From DAOUMU01 sp034409055 (GTDB lineage Bacteria; Chloroflexota; Anaerolineae; 4572-78; J111), in NCBI GenBank assembly GCA_034409055.1, contig DAOUMU010000500.1:1-15626 (forward strand): 15,626 nt of DNA, given 5' to 3'. The notes under the pieces are model-generated. The model did no database searches. It was not told the DNA's origin and was given only the letters and a program-made list of their open reading frames with translations. The translations under genes were made by a program, and so were the position numbers. Of this stretch, positions 4,655-11,555 are shown one piece after another; within the stretch, counting starts at the first letter, position 1, and each line of letters starts with the position of its first letter.

Positions 4655-6715
4655 TTAAGTTACGTTGTTTACCGTTCCAATTGCTAATTTTTTTAAGCCA
4701 TCTTCAGCCAGAGTAGGGATTCCCAACGATTGGGCCTTGGTCAGCTTGCTGCCAGCCTTTTCACCAACAACCAGATAATCGGTTTTTTTGGACACGCTGT
4801 CGGTGACCTTGCCTCCGTGCTGTTCGATAAAGGCCCTGGCCTCGTCGCGGCTCCAGGTCGGTAGGGTGCCGGTGATGACAAACGTTAACCCGGCCAGTGA
4901 CAGTTTGGATTGGGAGGTATCCTCTTCTTCGGTCGGGGGGACGGCTGCAGCCATGGTGATGCCGGTCCGGCGGAATTTGTCAATGAGATTCCGGTTAGCC
5001 GGCCGGCTGAACCATTCGACAATCGACTCGGCAATACGCGGGCCAACCCCTTCGATGGCTTCCAGCTCTTCTTTCGTCGCTTTTTGTAACGCCTGAATGG
5101 TGGGAAAAGCTGTAACGATGAGGCCAGCCACCACTCGCCCCACGTAGCGAATGCCCAGCCCAATGAGGAAGCGTTCGTAGGGTTGTTGTTTACTGGCTTC
5201 AATAGCCGCCAGCAGGTTGTCCGCTTTTTTCTCGGCAAAGCCTTCCAGCCCCAGTAATTGTTCGCGAGTTAAAAAGTAGATGTCGGCGATATCTTGAATC
5301 AAGCCCTCCTTGGCCAGTTGCTCACCGATTTTAATCCCAAAGCCATCGATATCCATGGCCACCCGGGAGACAAAATATTCTATCTGACGGACCAGTTGAG
5401 CCGGACAGGCGGCATTGATGCAGAACAGGGCCACATCGTCACCCAACCGGACGGTTGGCTCATGGCAAACGGGGCAGTGGGTCGGAGGCTGGTAAGGTTG
5501 CGAGCCAGGTGGGCGCAAGTCCAGAATAGGCTTGACCACCTGCGGAATGACATCACCGGCGCGCTTGACAATGACCGTATCACCCACGCGGATGTCTTTC
5601 CGGGCCAGGTCATCGAAGTTGTGTAACGTGGCCTGGCGAACCGTGACCCCACCGATGTTGACCGGTTCCAGATTGGCATAAGGAGTAATCTGTCCCGTTC
5701 GCCCCAGGTTGGCCTTGATTTCCAGTACTTTGGTGGTGACCTCGCGAGCAGGGAATTTATAAGCAATGGCCCAACGCGGCGCATTGCCCACGACGCCCAG
5801 ATGCTGCTGCAACTCAAAATCATCTATTTTGACCACCACCCCGTCGGCATCATAAGGCAACGTGTCACGACGTTCCATCCAGGCATGAATGAACTCCAGC
5901 ACGGCCTCAAAATCAACCGTGTGCAAAATGTCGGGATTGACCGGAAAGCCAAGGGCCTGTAAATAAGTCAGGGCCTGCTGCTGGGTAGAAATCTCAGCCC
6001 CCTCCACATAGCCAATGGCATAACTAAACATAGCCAGGGGACGTTGTCCGGTCATTCTGCTGTCTAATTGGCGCACCGAACCAGCCGCTGCATTGCGCGG
6101 GTTGGCAAACACCTTCTCCTCTTTTTCCAGTTGCTGCTGATTAAATCGATTGAAATCGGCAATGGGCATGTAAACTTCACCGCGCACTTCAACCCGGGCC
6201 GGTGCAGATGGACCATCGGGCCTGGCAGGAATGCGGAGGGGAATGTTCTTAATGGTGCGTATGTTGGCCGTTACATTCTCGCCCACCACCCCGTTGCCCC
6301 GGGTAGCGCCCTGGACAAGCAGGCCATCTTCATAGGTCAGGGCAATGGCCAGACCGTCGATCTTTGGCTCGACGACGAACTCCAGGTCAGCCACGGTGAC
6401 GCCATCCGGTAAGAGCCGTCCCACCCGAGCCAGCCAGTTACGCATATCCTCATCGTTAAAAGCATTATTCAGGCTGGTCATGGGGACGGGATGGGTAACC
6501 TTTTCAAAGCTGTCTAGCGGTTCTGCGCCAACGCGTTGGGTGGGAGAGTCCGGGGTAATTAACTCAGGATAATTGGTCTCAAGCTCCCGCAACTCCTGCA
6601 TCAGTTGGTCGTATTCGGCATCACTGATAATCGGATCATCCAGGGTGTGGTAGCGGTAAAGATGGTAATTTATTTCTGCGCGTAATTCGGCCAATCGTTT
6701 TTCGATGTTATTCAT
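4655..6715 (-). CDS. ligA: NAD-dependent DNA ligase LigA
   Basis: This 686-residue enzyme seals nicks in duplex DNA using NAD+ during replication and repair. Order of domains: Ia NAD-binding (1-65, with YHLYRYHTLDDPIISDAEYD), adenylation domain with the nucleophile Lys118 in KIDG, later motif DGVVVKID (291-298) and WAIAYKFPA, OB fold (~325-400), zinc finger with C414, C417, C432 and C437, helix-hairpin-helix repeats (~450-580, including EAIEGVGPRIAESI), and a C-terminal BRCT domain (~605-680). Length is typical. The ribosome site is modest (AAGG 9 bases before ATG). Transcription likely starts near 6761 from its own promoter. The gene upstream on this strand (SH3 protein) is cut off by the hairpin and T run at 6737-6763. 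Confidence 0.97.
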   Translation of the reverse strand: MNNIEKRLAELRAEINYHLYRYHTLDDPIISDAEYDQLMQELRELETNYPELITPDSPTQRVGAEPLDSFEKVTHPVPMTSLNNAFNDEDMRNWLARVGRLLPDGVTVADLEFVVEPKIDGLAIALTYEDGLLVQGATRGNGVVGENVTANIRTIKNIPLRIPARPDGPSAPARVEVRGEVYMPIADFNRFNQQQLEKEEKVFANPRNAAAGSVRQLDSRMTGQRPLAMFSYAIGYVEGAEISTQQQALTYLQALGFPVNPDILHTVDFEAVLEFIHAWMERRDTLPYDADGVVVKIDDFELQQHLGVVGNAPRWAIAYKFPAREVTTKVLEIKANLGRTGQITPYANLEPVNIGGVTVRQATLHNFDDLARKDIRVGDTVIVKRAGDVIPQVVKPILDLRPPGSQPYQPPTHCPVCHEPTVRLGDDVALFCINAACPAQLVRQIEYFVSRVAMDIDGFGIKIGEQLAKEGLIQDIADIYFLTREQLLGLEGFAEKKADNLLAAIEASKQQPYERFLIGLGIRYVGRVVAGLIVTAFPTIQALQKATKEELEAIEGVGPRIAESIVEWFSRPANRNLIDKFRRTGITMAAAVPPTEEEDTSQSKLSLAGLTFVITGTLPTWSRDEARAFIEQHGGKVTDSVSKKTDYLVVGEKAGSKLTKAQSLGIPTLAEDGLKKLAIGTVNNVT

Positions 6716-6736
6716 ATTTATTAACCTTGCCCAGAT

Positions 6737-6763
6737 AAAAAACGCCGCTTAACCTAAGCGACG
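6737..6763 (-). terminator. Hairpin with U tract between the SH3 gene and ligA
   Basis: On the minus strand, CGTCGCTTA (6763-6755) pairs with TAAGCGGCG (6751-6743) around a 3-base loop (8 Watson-Crick pairs and one G-U). Six T follow (6742-6737). It looks like an intrinsic terminator for transcripts from the SH3 operon. It lies downstream of the ligA promoter, starting about where ligA mRNA would begin, so it could also act on ligA itself. Confidence 0.65.
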
Positions 6764-6767
6764 CTCA

Positions 6768-6796
6768 ATTATAAATGGAAATTTATTAATTATCAA
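6768..6796 (-). promoter_or_regulatory. ligA promoter
   Basis: On the minus strand, TTGATA (6791-6796) and TATAAT (6768-6773) are exactly 17 bases apart. The -10 is perfect and the -35 matches 5 of 6. The predicted start is near 6761, giving a leader of about 46 bases. Confidence 0.75.
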
Positions 6797-6825
6797 CCTG
6801 CAGGGCAGGAGTTATTCATCGTCAG

Positions 6826-7428
6826 CTATTGAGACTCCGGCGGCAGGCTGGGCTCTAGAAAATCTTCCACCACCCAACCTTCCACCCCATCGGCATCCCT
6901 GACAAACCACCAGATATAGCCTTCCAGGTTCTCATCATCTCTGGGACCATCCAAAAGCAGCAGGATACTGTCCTCTGGAGCTACAGCCAGGCGGGCATTG
7001 TTCGTGCCGGGTCCGGCTCGCATACTGACGCCAGCCCCCTCGGTAGCGATGACGCGAGCATACAGGCTGGGAGCCAGCTTCTCAGGCGCAACAGGGATGG
7101 GAGTTTCGGTGGGAGTAGGGGTGAGGGTCGGCTCCAGGGTAACCACCGGCGGAATGGTGGGCGTAGCCACCGGCTTAGCCTCGGTGGTCTGGGCAATCGG
7201 TTGGGTAGGAGCTAAACCGGGAATAACCGATGGTGTTGGGGTAATCGATTGCTTGCGAACAATATTAACCACCCCTAAGCCTATCAGACCAATCACCAGT
7301 AAACCGGCCAATGCACCAACGACCACCCAGGCAATGGGAAATCCTACCTCGACCGTGCTGGATTCTTCAATCCGGCGGGGACGGCGAGTTTTACGGGTTT
7401 GCCAATCTGGCCTGTGCATGTCTTTCAT
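6826..7428 (-). CDS. Membrane-anchored SH3-domain protein with Thr/Pro-rich stalk
   Basis: The 200-residue protein begins with a basic segment (RKTRRPRR), followed by one membrane helix at about 30-56. A Thr/Pro-rich linker (60-115, with TPTPTETP) leads to a bacterial SH3 domain at about 122-192 (VSMRAGPGTNNARL, then WWFVRDADGVEGWVVEDFL). The positive-inside rule predicts the SH3 domain outside the membrane. Such domains often bind cell-wall peptides or act as wall-associated sensors; the ligand here is unknown. A GGAGGGAG ribosome site lies 11 bases before the ATG. It is 42 bases downstream of the phosphatase gene on the same strand, so probably co-transcribed with it and the response regulator; the hairpin at 6737-6763 would end the message. 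Confidence 0.85.
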   Translation of the reverse strand: MKDMHRPDWQTRKTRRPRRIEESSTVEVGFPIAWVVVGALAGLLVIGLIGLGVVNIVRKQSITPTPSVIPGLAPTQPIAQTTEAKPVATPTIPPVVTLEPTLTPTPTETPIPVAPEKLAPSLYARVIATEGAGVSMRAGPGTNNARLAVAPEDSILLLLDGPRDDENLEGYIWWFVRDADGVEGWVVEDFLEPSLPPESQ

Positions 7429-7470
7429 TATCTATATTACTCCCTCCAATTTTCTGTAGTCCTTAGAGCC

Positions 7471-8703
7471 CTAAACTGCTTTTGTGACCAAAAGGGTTAA
7501 ATCGTCTGGCTGTTCTGCCCCATTTCTGAAGTCGTCGACGTCTTCGACAACAATATCCAGCAATTCCTGGGCTGAATGACGACCGTGTTTGACGATGGTT
7601 TCTTTCAGCCGTTCCAGGCCATACATTTCGCCATTGTCCAAGCACACGGCATCGGTCACACCATCACTGTAGCACACCAGCACGTCTCCTGGTTCAAACG
7701 TCAGGCACGCTTCCTCAACAATTAAGTCGGGCAGTAATCCCAGAAAGCGCCCTGGTGGAACCAGGAGGCTGATTTGGCCGGTGACGGCATGGTAGTAAAT
7801 AGGCGGGTCATGGCCCCCCCGAATGTACCTCATCTGCCGGGTGGCGTAATCCAGGATGGCATAAAAGGCGGTGACGAACATCTCGGCCGTGGAGACTTTC
7901 ATCAGCAGGTTGTGAACACGGTGGGCGGTTTCGGTGGGCGAGGAATCGGCATTGGTTTCACTTAAGAATAACGTTCGGACGACCGTCATGTAAATGGCCG
8001 CCTGCACGCTTTTACCAGAGGCATCGGCCATCACAATCCCCAGTTGGTTTTGGCCCATATCTAGCACGTCATATAGGTCCCCCCCAATTTCACGCGTCGG
8101 GCGGGCCAGCGCAGCAAATTCAAAACCGGGGACATCGGGGAAGGAGGTCGGTAGAATGCTTCGGTGAACCTCGGCCGCAATTTCCAGGTCACGCTTTAGA
8201 CGCTCACGGCGAAGCAACTCGGCCTGAGCCGCCTTCAGGTTTTCCAGGGTTCTGGCCAGTTCATCATTCTTAAGCTGCAATTCAGCAATGGTAATTCGGT
8301 CGGTGTCTCGAATACTACGGGTGATGCCTCGCATAATCGCCCGCGTGACCGAAGGGTGGCGGGTCATGATGGCATCTAGCGTGTCTTCATGGATCTCGAT
8401 GAGGGAACAATCCGAGATGGCATGCACCGTGGCCGCCCGAGGCGCGTGATCCAAAACCCCCAACTCACCAAAAAATTCGCCTCTACCTGACAGGCCCAAA
8501 AATTGCTCCCCGTCAGCCATCTTCTTGGTAAAGGCGACTTTACCCTCTTGAATGATGTAGAAAGTGTGCTCTAACTCCCCCTCATAACAAATAATAGATC
8601 CGGCCGGATAATTACGAGTAACAACGGCATTGACCAGCAAATTGAGTTCTGCTTCTGGAAGAATGCCAAGAGCAAGTTCCAGGGTTGCACGGATACTGCT
8701 CAA
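7471..8703 (-). CDS. Cyclic-nucleotide-binding domain fused to SpoIIE/RsbU-type PP2C phosphatase
   Basis: This is a 410-residue soluble signalling protein. Residues about 8-125 form a CRP-type cNMP-binding domain with a phosphate-binding cassette (GEFFGELGVLDHAPRAATV, E80 and R89 kept). Residues 135-175 are a helical, probably coiled-coil linker. Residues 175-410 are a PPM/SpoIIE phosphatase with metal-binding Asp in GGDLYD (D209), ADASGKS (D227), YSDGVTD (D347) and QPDDLTLLV (D400/D401). Relatives dephosphorylate anti-sigma-factor antagonists, but no STAS or RsbW-like partner is in this window. The start is TTG at 8703: an in-frame TGA lies at 8712-8710, the next in-frame ATG would remove half the cNMP domain, and GAGGA is 4 bases upstream. 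It follows the response regulator by 15 bases, suggesting a shared message. Confidence 0.92.
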   Translation of the reverse strand: MSSIRATLELALGILPEAELNLLVNAVVTRNYPAGSIICYEGELEHTFYIIQEGKVAFTKKMADGEQFLGLSGRGEFFGELGVLDHAPRAATVHAISDCSLIEIHEDTLDAIMTRHPSVTRAIMRGITRSIRDTDRITIAELQLKNDELARTLENLKAAQAELLRRERLKRDLEIAAEVHRSILPTSFPDVPGFEFAALARPTREIGGDLYDVLDMGQNQLGIVMADASGKSVQAAIYMTVVRTLFLSETNADSSPTETAHRVHNLLMKVSTAEMFVTAFYAILDYATRQMRYIRGGHDPPIYYHAVTGQISLLVPPGRFLGLLPDLIVEEACLTFEPGDVLVCYSDGVTDAVCLDNGEMYGLERLKETIVKHGRHSAQELLDIVVEDVDDFRNGAEQPDDLTLLVTKAV

Positions 8704-8718
8704 TTTTCCTCACCATCC

Positions 8719-9150
8719 TTACCACTCGACCACCAACTCGCGAGCCATATTCTCTACTCGAACAGTCTCCATCCCTCGCACACGGCAATCTTCGATAACG
8801 CTTTCAACCCGGGCCACCAGCTCATCGGGTGAGATTGGCTTAACTATATAATCAACCACCATTGGGCCACACTCGTAGGCCGTGTTCACTTCCCGGCGCA
8901 TTCCCTTGGCGCTGAGAAACATCACCGGCAGCTCAGGTCGCTCTTTGGCAATAATCCGGGCTGCGTCATAACCGGTCATCATAGGCATCCGGATGTCCAG
9001 AATGGCCAGGTCAACCGGTTCTTCACGCACAATTTGGACCGCCTGAGCCCCATTGCGCGCTTCGTGAACAGCGTGCTCTTTCTGCCGTAGGGCAAAGGCG
9101 AACAATTCCCGGCAATCACGATCGTCTTCCGCGTAGAGAATGGTGGACAT
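8719..9150 (-). CDS. Single-domain response regulator
   Basis: The 143-residue protein is a CheY-like receiver: acidic pocket E8/D9/D10, phosphoryl-acceptor Asp52 in AILDIRMP, switch Ser80 in MFLSAKG, and Lys104 in YIVKP. There is no output domain, only a ~20-residue charged tail. I start at ATG 9150 because AAAGGAGAT lies just upstream and residues 2-10 (STILYAEDD) match the usual beta-1 start; the longer frame to 9228 would place its extra codons between promoter and ribosome site. It is the first gene of the putative operon with the phosphatase and the SH3 protein. The cognate histidine kinase is not in the window. The likely downstream partner is the adjacent phosphatase (inference). Confidence 0.92.
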   Translation of the reverse strand: MSTILYAEDDRDCRELFAFALRQKEHAVHEARNGAQAVQIVREEPVDLAILDIRMPMMTGYDAARIIAKERPELPVMFLSAKGMRREVNTAYECGPMVVDYIVKPISPDELVARVESVIEDCRVRGMETVRVENMARELVVEW

Positions 9151-9218
9151 AGCGCAATCTCCTTTAATTGTTAATTTTACTACTTTATGTGAGGTCGTGC
9201 AAAACCCTGCATAGTTTG

Positions 9219-9247
9219 AGTATAGCACGATTTGACAAACTTTACAA
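9219..9247 (-). promoter_or_regulatory. Promoter of the response regulator operon
   Basis: On the minus strand TTGTAA (9242-9247) and TATACT (9219-9224) are separated by 17 bases. TGC directly before the -10 makes it an extended -10 promoter. The leader would be about 60 bases to the ATG at 9150. Confidence 0.65.
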
Positions 9248-9283
9248 TGGCCTTGGCCTGGCTAGATGTTAACATAAAAGCAG

Positions 9284-9308
9284 TAACCAGGGTCGCTTAC
9301 CCTGGTTA
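9284..9308. promoter_or_regulatory. Perfect 10-bp palindrome between divergent promoters
   Basis: TAACCAGGGT (9284-9293) and ACCCTGGTTA (9299-9308) pair perfectly around a 5-base loop. There is no strong T run on either side (only TGCTTTTAT on the minus strand). It lies between the -35 elements of two divergent promoters (9247 and 9373), so it may be an operator or an insulating hairpin rather than a terminator. Confidence 0.5.
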
Positions 9309-9372
9309 TTGAGTGCTGATCGGCTTAAAATAACTTAAAATTTTATGACAAGATATCCATCATCCTTTACAC

Positions 9373-9401
9373 TTCACAATTTGGCCATTGTGTACTATAA
9401 T
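9373..9401 (+). promoter_or_regulatory. Promoter of the small membrane protein gene with internal palindrome
   Basis: TTCACA (9373-9378) and TATAAT (9396-9401) are 17 bases apart. The inverted repeat CACAAT (9375-9380)/ATTGTG (9387-9392) overlaps the -35 and spacer, a typical operator position. The leader also contains TTGATA (9405-9410)/TATCAA (9419-9424), which can form a small hairpin before the ribosome site. Confidence 0.7.
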
Positions 9402-9445
9402 CCGTTGATAATTTTTGGTATCAAAAGTTAAAAAGGAGGACACCC

Positions 9446-9658
9446 ATGGCTTTAGAACCGGAGCAGCGACGAGGGTTATTGATTGGAGCGCTCATCGGGG
9501 CTATTTTGGGCGCTGGCATCGCTTACCTCTTAATGGCGGCCCCTGCTGGTGAGAACGAGACAGAAACCAAACCACTCACTGCTAAAGATCTGTTGGGCCT
9601 GACCAATACAGCCGCCGTGTTAATACGCAAGCTGGACGACGTTCGCCGTAGAACGTGA
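9446..9658 (+). CDS. Small single-pass membrane protein, unrecognised
   Basis: This 70-residue protein has a charged N-terminus (EPEQRRG) and one glycine-rich helix at about 10-33 (GLLIGALIGAILGAGIAYLL) with small-residue spacing of the GxxxG kind. A polar 35-residue tail ending KLDDVRRRT follows. The glycine-rich helix is reminiscent of YtxH-type small membrane proteins, but I cannot assign it. AGGAGG lies 6 bases before the ATG and a strong promoter lies ~45 bases upstream, so it is very likely expressed. It is divergent from the response regulator operon and appears to be a single-gene unit. Confidence 0.8.
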   Translation: MALEPEQRRGLLIGALIGAILGAGIAYLLMAAPAGENETETKPLTAKDLLGLTNTAAVLIRKLDDVRRRT

Positions 9659-9682
9659 CCGGTAGCACTTCAACAGGACGAT

Positions 9683-9751
9683 TGACCCCCGCAGGCATCC
9701 TGAGTAGCCCGCAAGGGTGTATCGAAGGGTGCCTGCGGCGGAAAGGGGTCA
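9683..9751 (+). repeat. Compound hairpin after the small membrane protein gene
   Basis: TGACCCC (9683-9689) pairs with GGGGTCA (9745-9751), and GCAGGCATCC (9691-9700) pairs with GGGTGCCTGC (9727-9736), 9 of 10. A small inner hairpin CCC-GCAA-GGG lies at 9708-9717. No T run follows, so it is not a standard terminator. The GCAGGC core recalls the stem at 2732-2815. It may end or stabilise the 9446 transcript. Confidence 0.5.
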
Positions 9752-9797
9752 CTTGGCTTATAATACATCAAACCAGAATTTGGCTTGCCAGCGGGGT

Positions 9798-9964
9798 AAA
9801 AAGTAACTTCCGCTTGATGTTGCCAGCCAGGTCGTGAACCCACAGGGCAAGTGACGTAAAACGTGAAGCGTAATGACTTATCTATGGCTTGATTTTACGT
9901 TTTACGCTTTACGTTTTACGTGGTTGGATGCTCTATGGGGTTGTCTCACCGGAAGTTACTTTTT
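9798..9964. repeat. Nested inverted repeat, MITE-like (element B, CGTRAAR palindrome)
   Basis: Outer arms at 9798-9812 (AAAAAGTAACTTCCG) and 9950-9964 are a perfect 15-bp inverted repeat. Inside, arms at 9855-9873 and 9902-9920 pair 18 of 19 and consist of the 7-base unit CGTAAAA/CGTGAAG, the same heptad theme as element A (1893-1964). The right arm has extra heptads (9895-9920). Together with the hairpin at 9683-9751 and the 8-base repeats at 10014-10037 it fills the 413-base gene-free stretch 9659-10071, in which I see no supported gene. Confidence 0.7.
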
Positions 9965-10013
9965 CATTGTCAATTCTGGTTCTATGTAACCACTTTACCT
10001 GCCACCCGGCTAC

Positions 10014-10037
10014 CTTGCGACCCTGCGACCCTGCGAC
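10014..10037. repeat. Three tandem 8-base repeats before argG
   Basis: CTTGCGAC, CCTGCGAC, CCTGCGAC run without gaps at 10014-10037, about 35 bases before the argG start. No convincing argG promoter or ArgR-like box was found; a weak TTGCGA (10015-10020)/GTTAAT (10039-10044) pair overlaps the repeats. Confidence 0.6.
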
Positions 10038-10071
10038 TGTTAATAGAAATTGATCTATATAGGAGAAACAA

Positions 10072-11364
10072 ATGACAAAACAGCAACCAAAACAAATCCA
10101 ACACCCAACCCCCAAAGTAAAAAAAGTCGTCCTGGCCTATTCCGGTGGCCTGGATACCAGTGTGATTGTGCCCTGGCTAAAGAATAATTATGGCTGCGAC
10201 GTGGTCTGTATGTGCGCCAACCTGGGGCAAGAAGAAGAAGTGGAGGGTCTGGAAGAAAAAGCGCTGGCTTCCGGGGCCAGCAAATTTTACCTGGAAGATT
10301 TGCGGGAGGAGTTCATTAGCCAATATATTCTGCCGACCATCCGGGCCGGAGCGGTTTACGAGCGTAAATACCTGCTGGGCACCAGTTTTGCCCGGCCCTT
10401 AATTGCCCGGCGCCAGGTAGAAATTGCCGAACTGGAAGGAGCCGACGCCGTCAGCCACGGGGCCACCGGCAAGGGCAACGACCAGGTTCGCTTTGAGTTG
10501 ACTTACCAGGCCCTCAACCCTAAATTACGGGTCATTGCCCCCTGGCGAGAGTGGGATATTCGCTCTCGTCAGGATGCTCTCGATTACGCGGTCGAGTATA
10601 ACGTTCCGGTGACAGCCACTGAAAAATCGATTTACAGCCGGGACCGTAACATTTGGCATCTCAGCCACGAGGGGGGGATTTTGGAAGACCCCTGGCGAGA
10701 GCCGGAACGGGCTATGTTTCAGTTGAGCGTTGACCCGCAAGATGCGCCCGACAAGCCGGAGTACATCGAGATTGATTTTCAGGCCGGTGTTCCCAAAAAA
10801 ATCAATGGGGTGGCCAAAGGCCCCATCAGTTTACTGACCACCCTGAATGAAATCGGTGGGCGACACGGCGTAGGCCGGGTCGATCTGGTCGAGAACCGGT
10901 TGGTGGGCATGAAGAGCCACGGTGTCTACGAAACCCCGGGCGGGACTATTTTATTGGAGGCACACCAGGCTCTGGAGCAACTCTGTCTGGATAAAGAGAC
11001 CCTGCATTATAAAGAGTTGGTCGCCCACAAATACGCCGAGTTGGTCTACAACGGCCAATGGTTCACTCCGCTACGCGAGGCCCTGGATGCTTTCGTGGAC
11101 GTGACCCAGCGCAATATGACCGGCACCGTTCGCCTGAAACTGTACAAGGGGAACGTGATCATTGTGGGCCGTAGATCGCCCTACAGCCTCTATCGAGAGG
11201 ATTACGCCACCTTTGGCGAGGAGGACGTTTACAACCAGCAGGACGCCGAAGGGTTTATCAAGCTCTTTGGTTTGCCCATGAAAGTGCAGGCCATGCTGGA
11301 TATTGAAGGAGTCAGGCGTGGTCTACACGAAGAGCCCGACTACAGCAAGTTTAAGCGAGACTAG
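10072..11364 (+). CDS. argG: Argininosuccinate synthase
   Basis: This 430-residue cytosolic enzyme joins citrulline and aspartate with ATP to give argininosuccinate, the penultimate step of arginine synthesis. The ATP-pyrophosphatase loop is AYSGGLDTS (22-30). SHGATGKGNDQVRFEL (128-143) is the family's substrate-binding block, and EKSIYSRDRNIWHLSHEGG and TPGGTILLEAH also fit. It carries about 15 extra polar N-terminal residues before the usual first strand, so it is slightly longer than the common 400-410. AGGAGA at 10060-10065 supports the ATG. argH follows about 0.5 kb downstream, separated by an inverted-repeat element and a gene remnant, so co-transcription is uncertain. No regulator gene is adjacent. 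Confidence 0.96.
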   Translation: MTKQQPKQIQHPTPKVKKVVLAYSGGLDTSVIVPWLKNNYGCDVVCMCANLGQEEEVEGLEEKALASGASKFYLEDLREEFISQYILPTIRAGAVYERKYLLGTSFARPLIARRQVEIAELEGADAVSHGATGKGNDQVRFELTYQALNPKLRVIAPWREWDIRSRQDALDYAVEYNVPVTATEKSIYSRDRNIWHLSHEGGILEDPWREPERAMFQLSVDPQDAPDKPEYIEIDFQAGVPKKINGVAKGPISLLTTLNEIGGRHGVGRVDLVENRLVGMKSHGVYETPGGTILLEAHQALEQLCLDKETLHYKELVAHKYAELVYNGQWFTPLREALDAFVDVTQRNMTGTVRLKLYKGNVIIVGRRSPYSLYREDYATFGEEDVYNQQDAEGFIKLFGLPMKVQAMLDIEGVRRGLHEEPDYSKFKRD

Positions 11365-11369
11365 GGCGC

Positions 11370-11506
11370 GTTGACATTTCGGATTATGTCATTCTGAGCG
11401 ACTAAAGGGAGCGAAGAATCTCCTATTTCACCTTGAATTTGTCCTCGTTGCCGGAGATTCCTCGTCGCTGCGCTCCTCGGAATGACATTTTTGGACAAAT
11501 GTCAAC
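11370..11506. repeat. Nested inverted repeat, MITE/REP-like (element C)
   Basis: Outer arms GTTGACATTT (11370-11379) and AAATGTCAAC (11497-11506) match perfectly. Inner arms at 11386-11423 (ATGTCATTCTGAGCG..., ending GAATCTCC) and 11453-11488 (GGAGATTC... ending AATGACAT) pair over both ends with a looser middle. From memory, the TCATTCTGAGCG...GAAGAATCT type is a palindromic repeat found in intergenic regions of many bacteria. It begins 5 bases after the argG stop, so it may also end or stabilise that transcript. No protein is supported in it. Confidence 0.7.
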
Positions 11507-11555
11507 AGAACCTAGTTTCCAGTGCAAAACGTAGGCAAGGCATAAGGATACATCT

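Noticed and set aside
4203..4658. 151-codon plus-strand ORF opposite fabF
   Set aside because: It is mostly antisense to well-conserved fabF codons and then runs through the fabF promoter and palindromic repeat.
9151..9228. Longer N-terminus for the response regulator starting at 9228
   Set aside because: AAAGGAGAT sits just before ATG 9150 and the receiver fold begins at that Met; the extra codons fall between the promoter's -10 (9219-9224) and the ribosome site.
9232..9260. Plus-strand TTGACA at 9232-9237
   Set aside because: The -10 position is GC-rich (around GGCCTG); the better plus-strand promoter is at 9373-9401.
9655..9837. 60-codon plus-strand ORF overlapping the stop of the small membrane protein (ATGA)
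   Set aside because: It is made largely of the compound hairpin 9683-9751 and the left arm of element B, has no ribosome site of its own, and no domain-like pattern.
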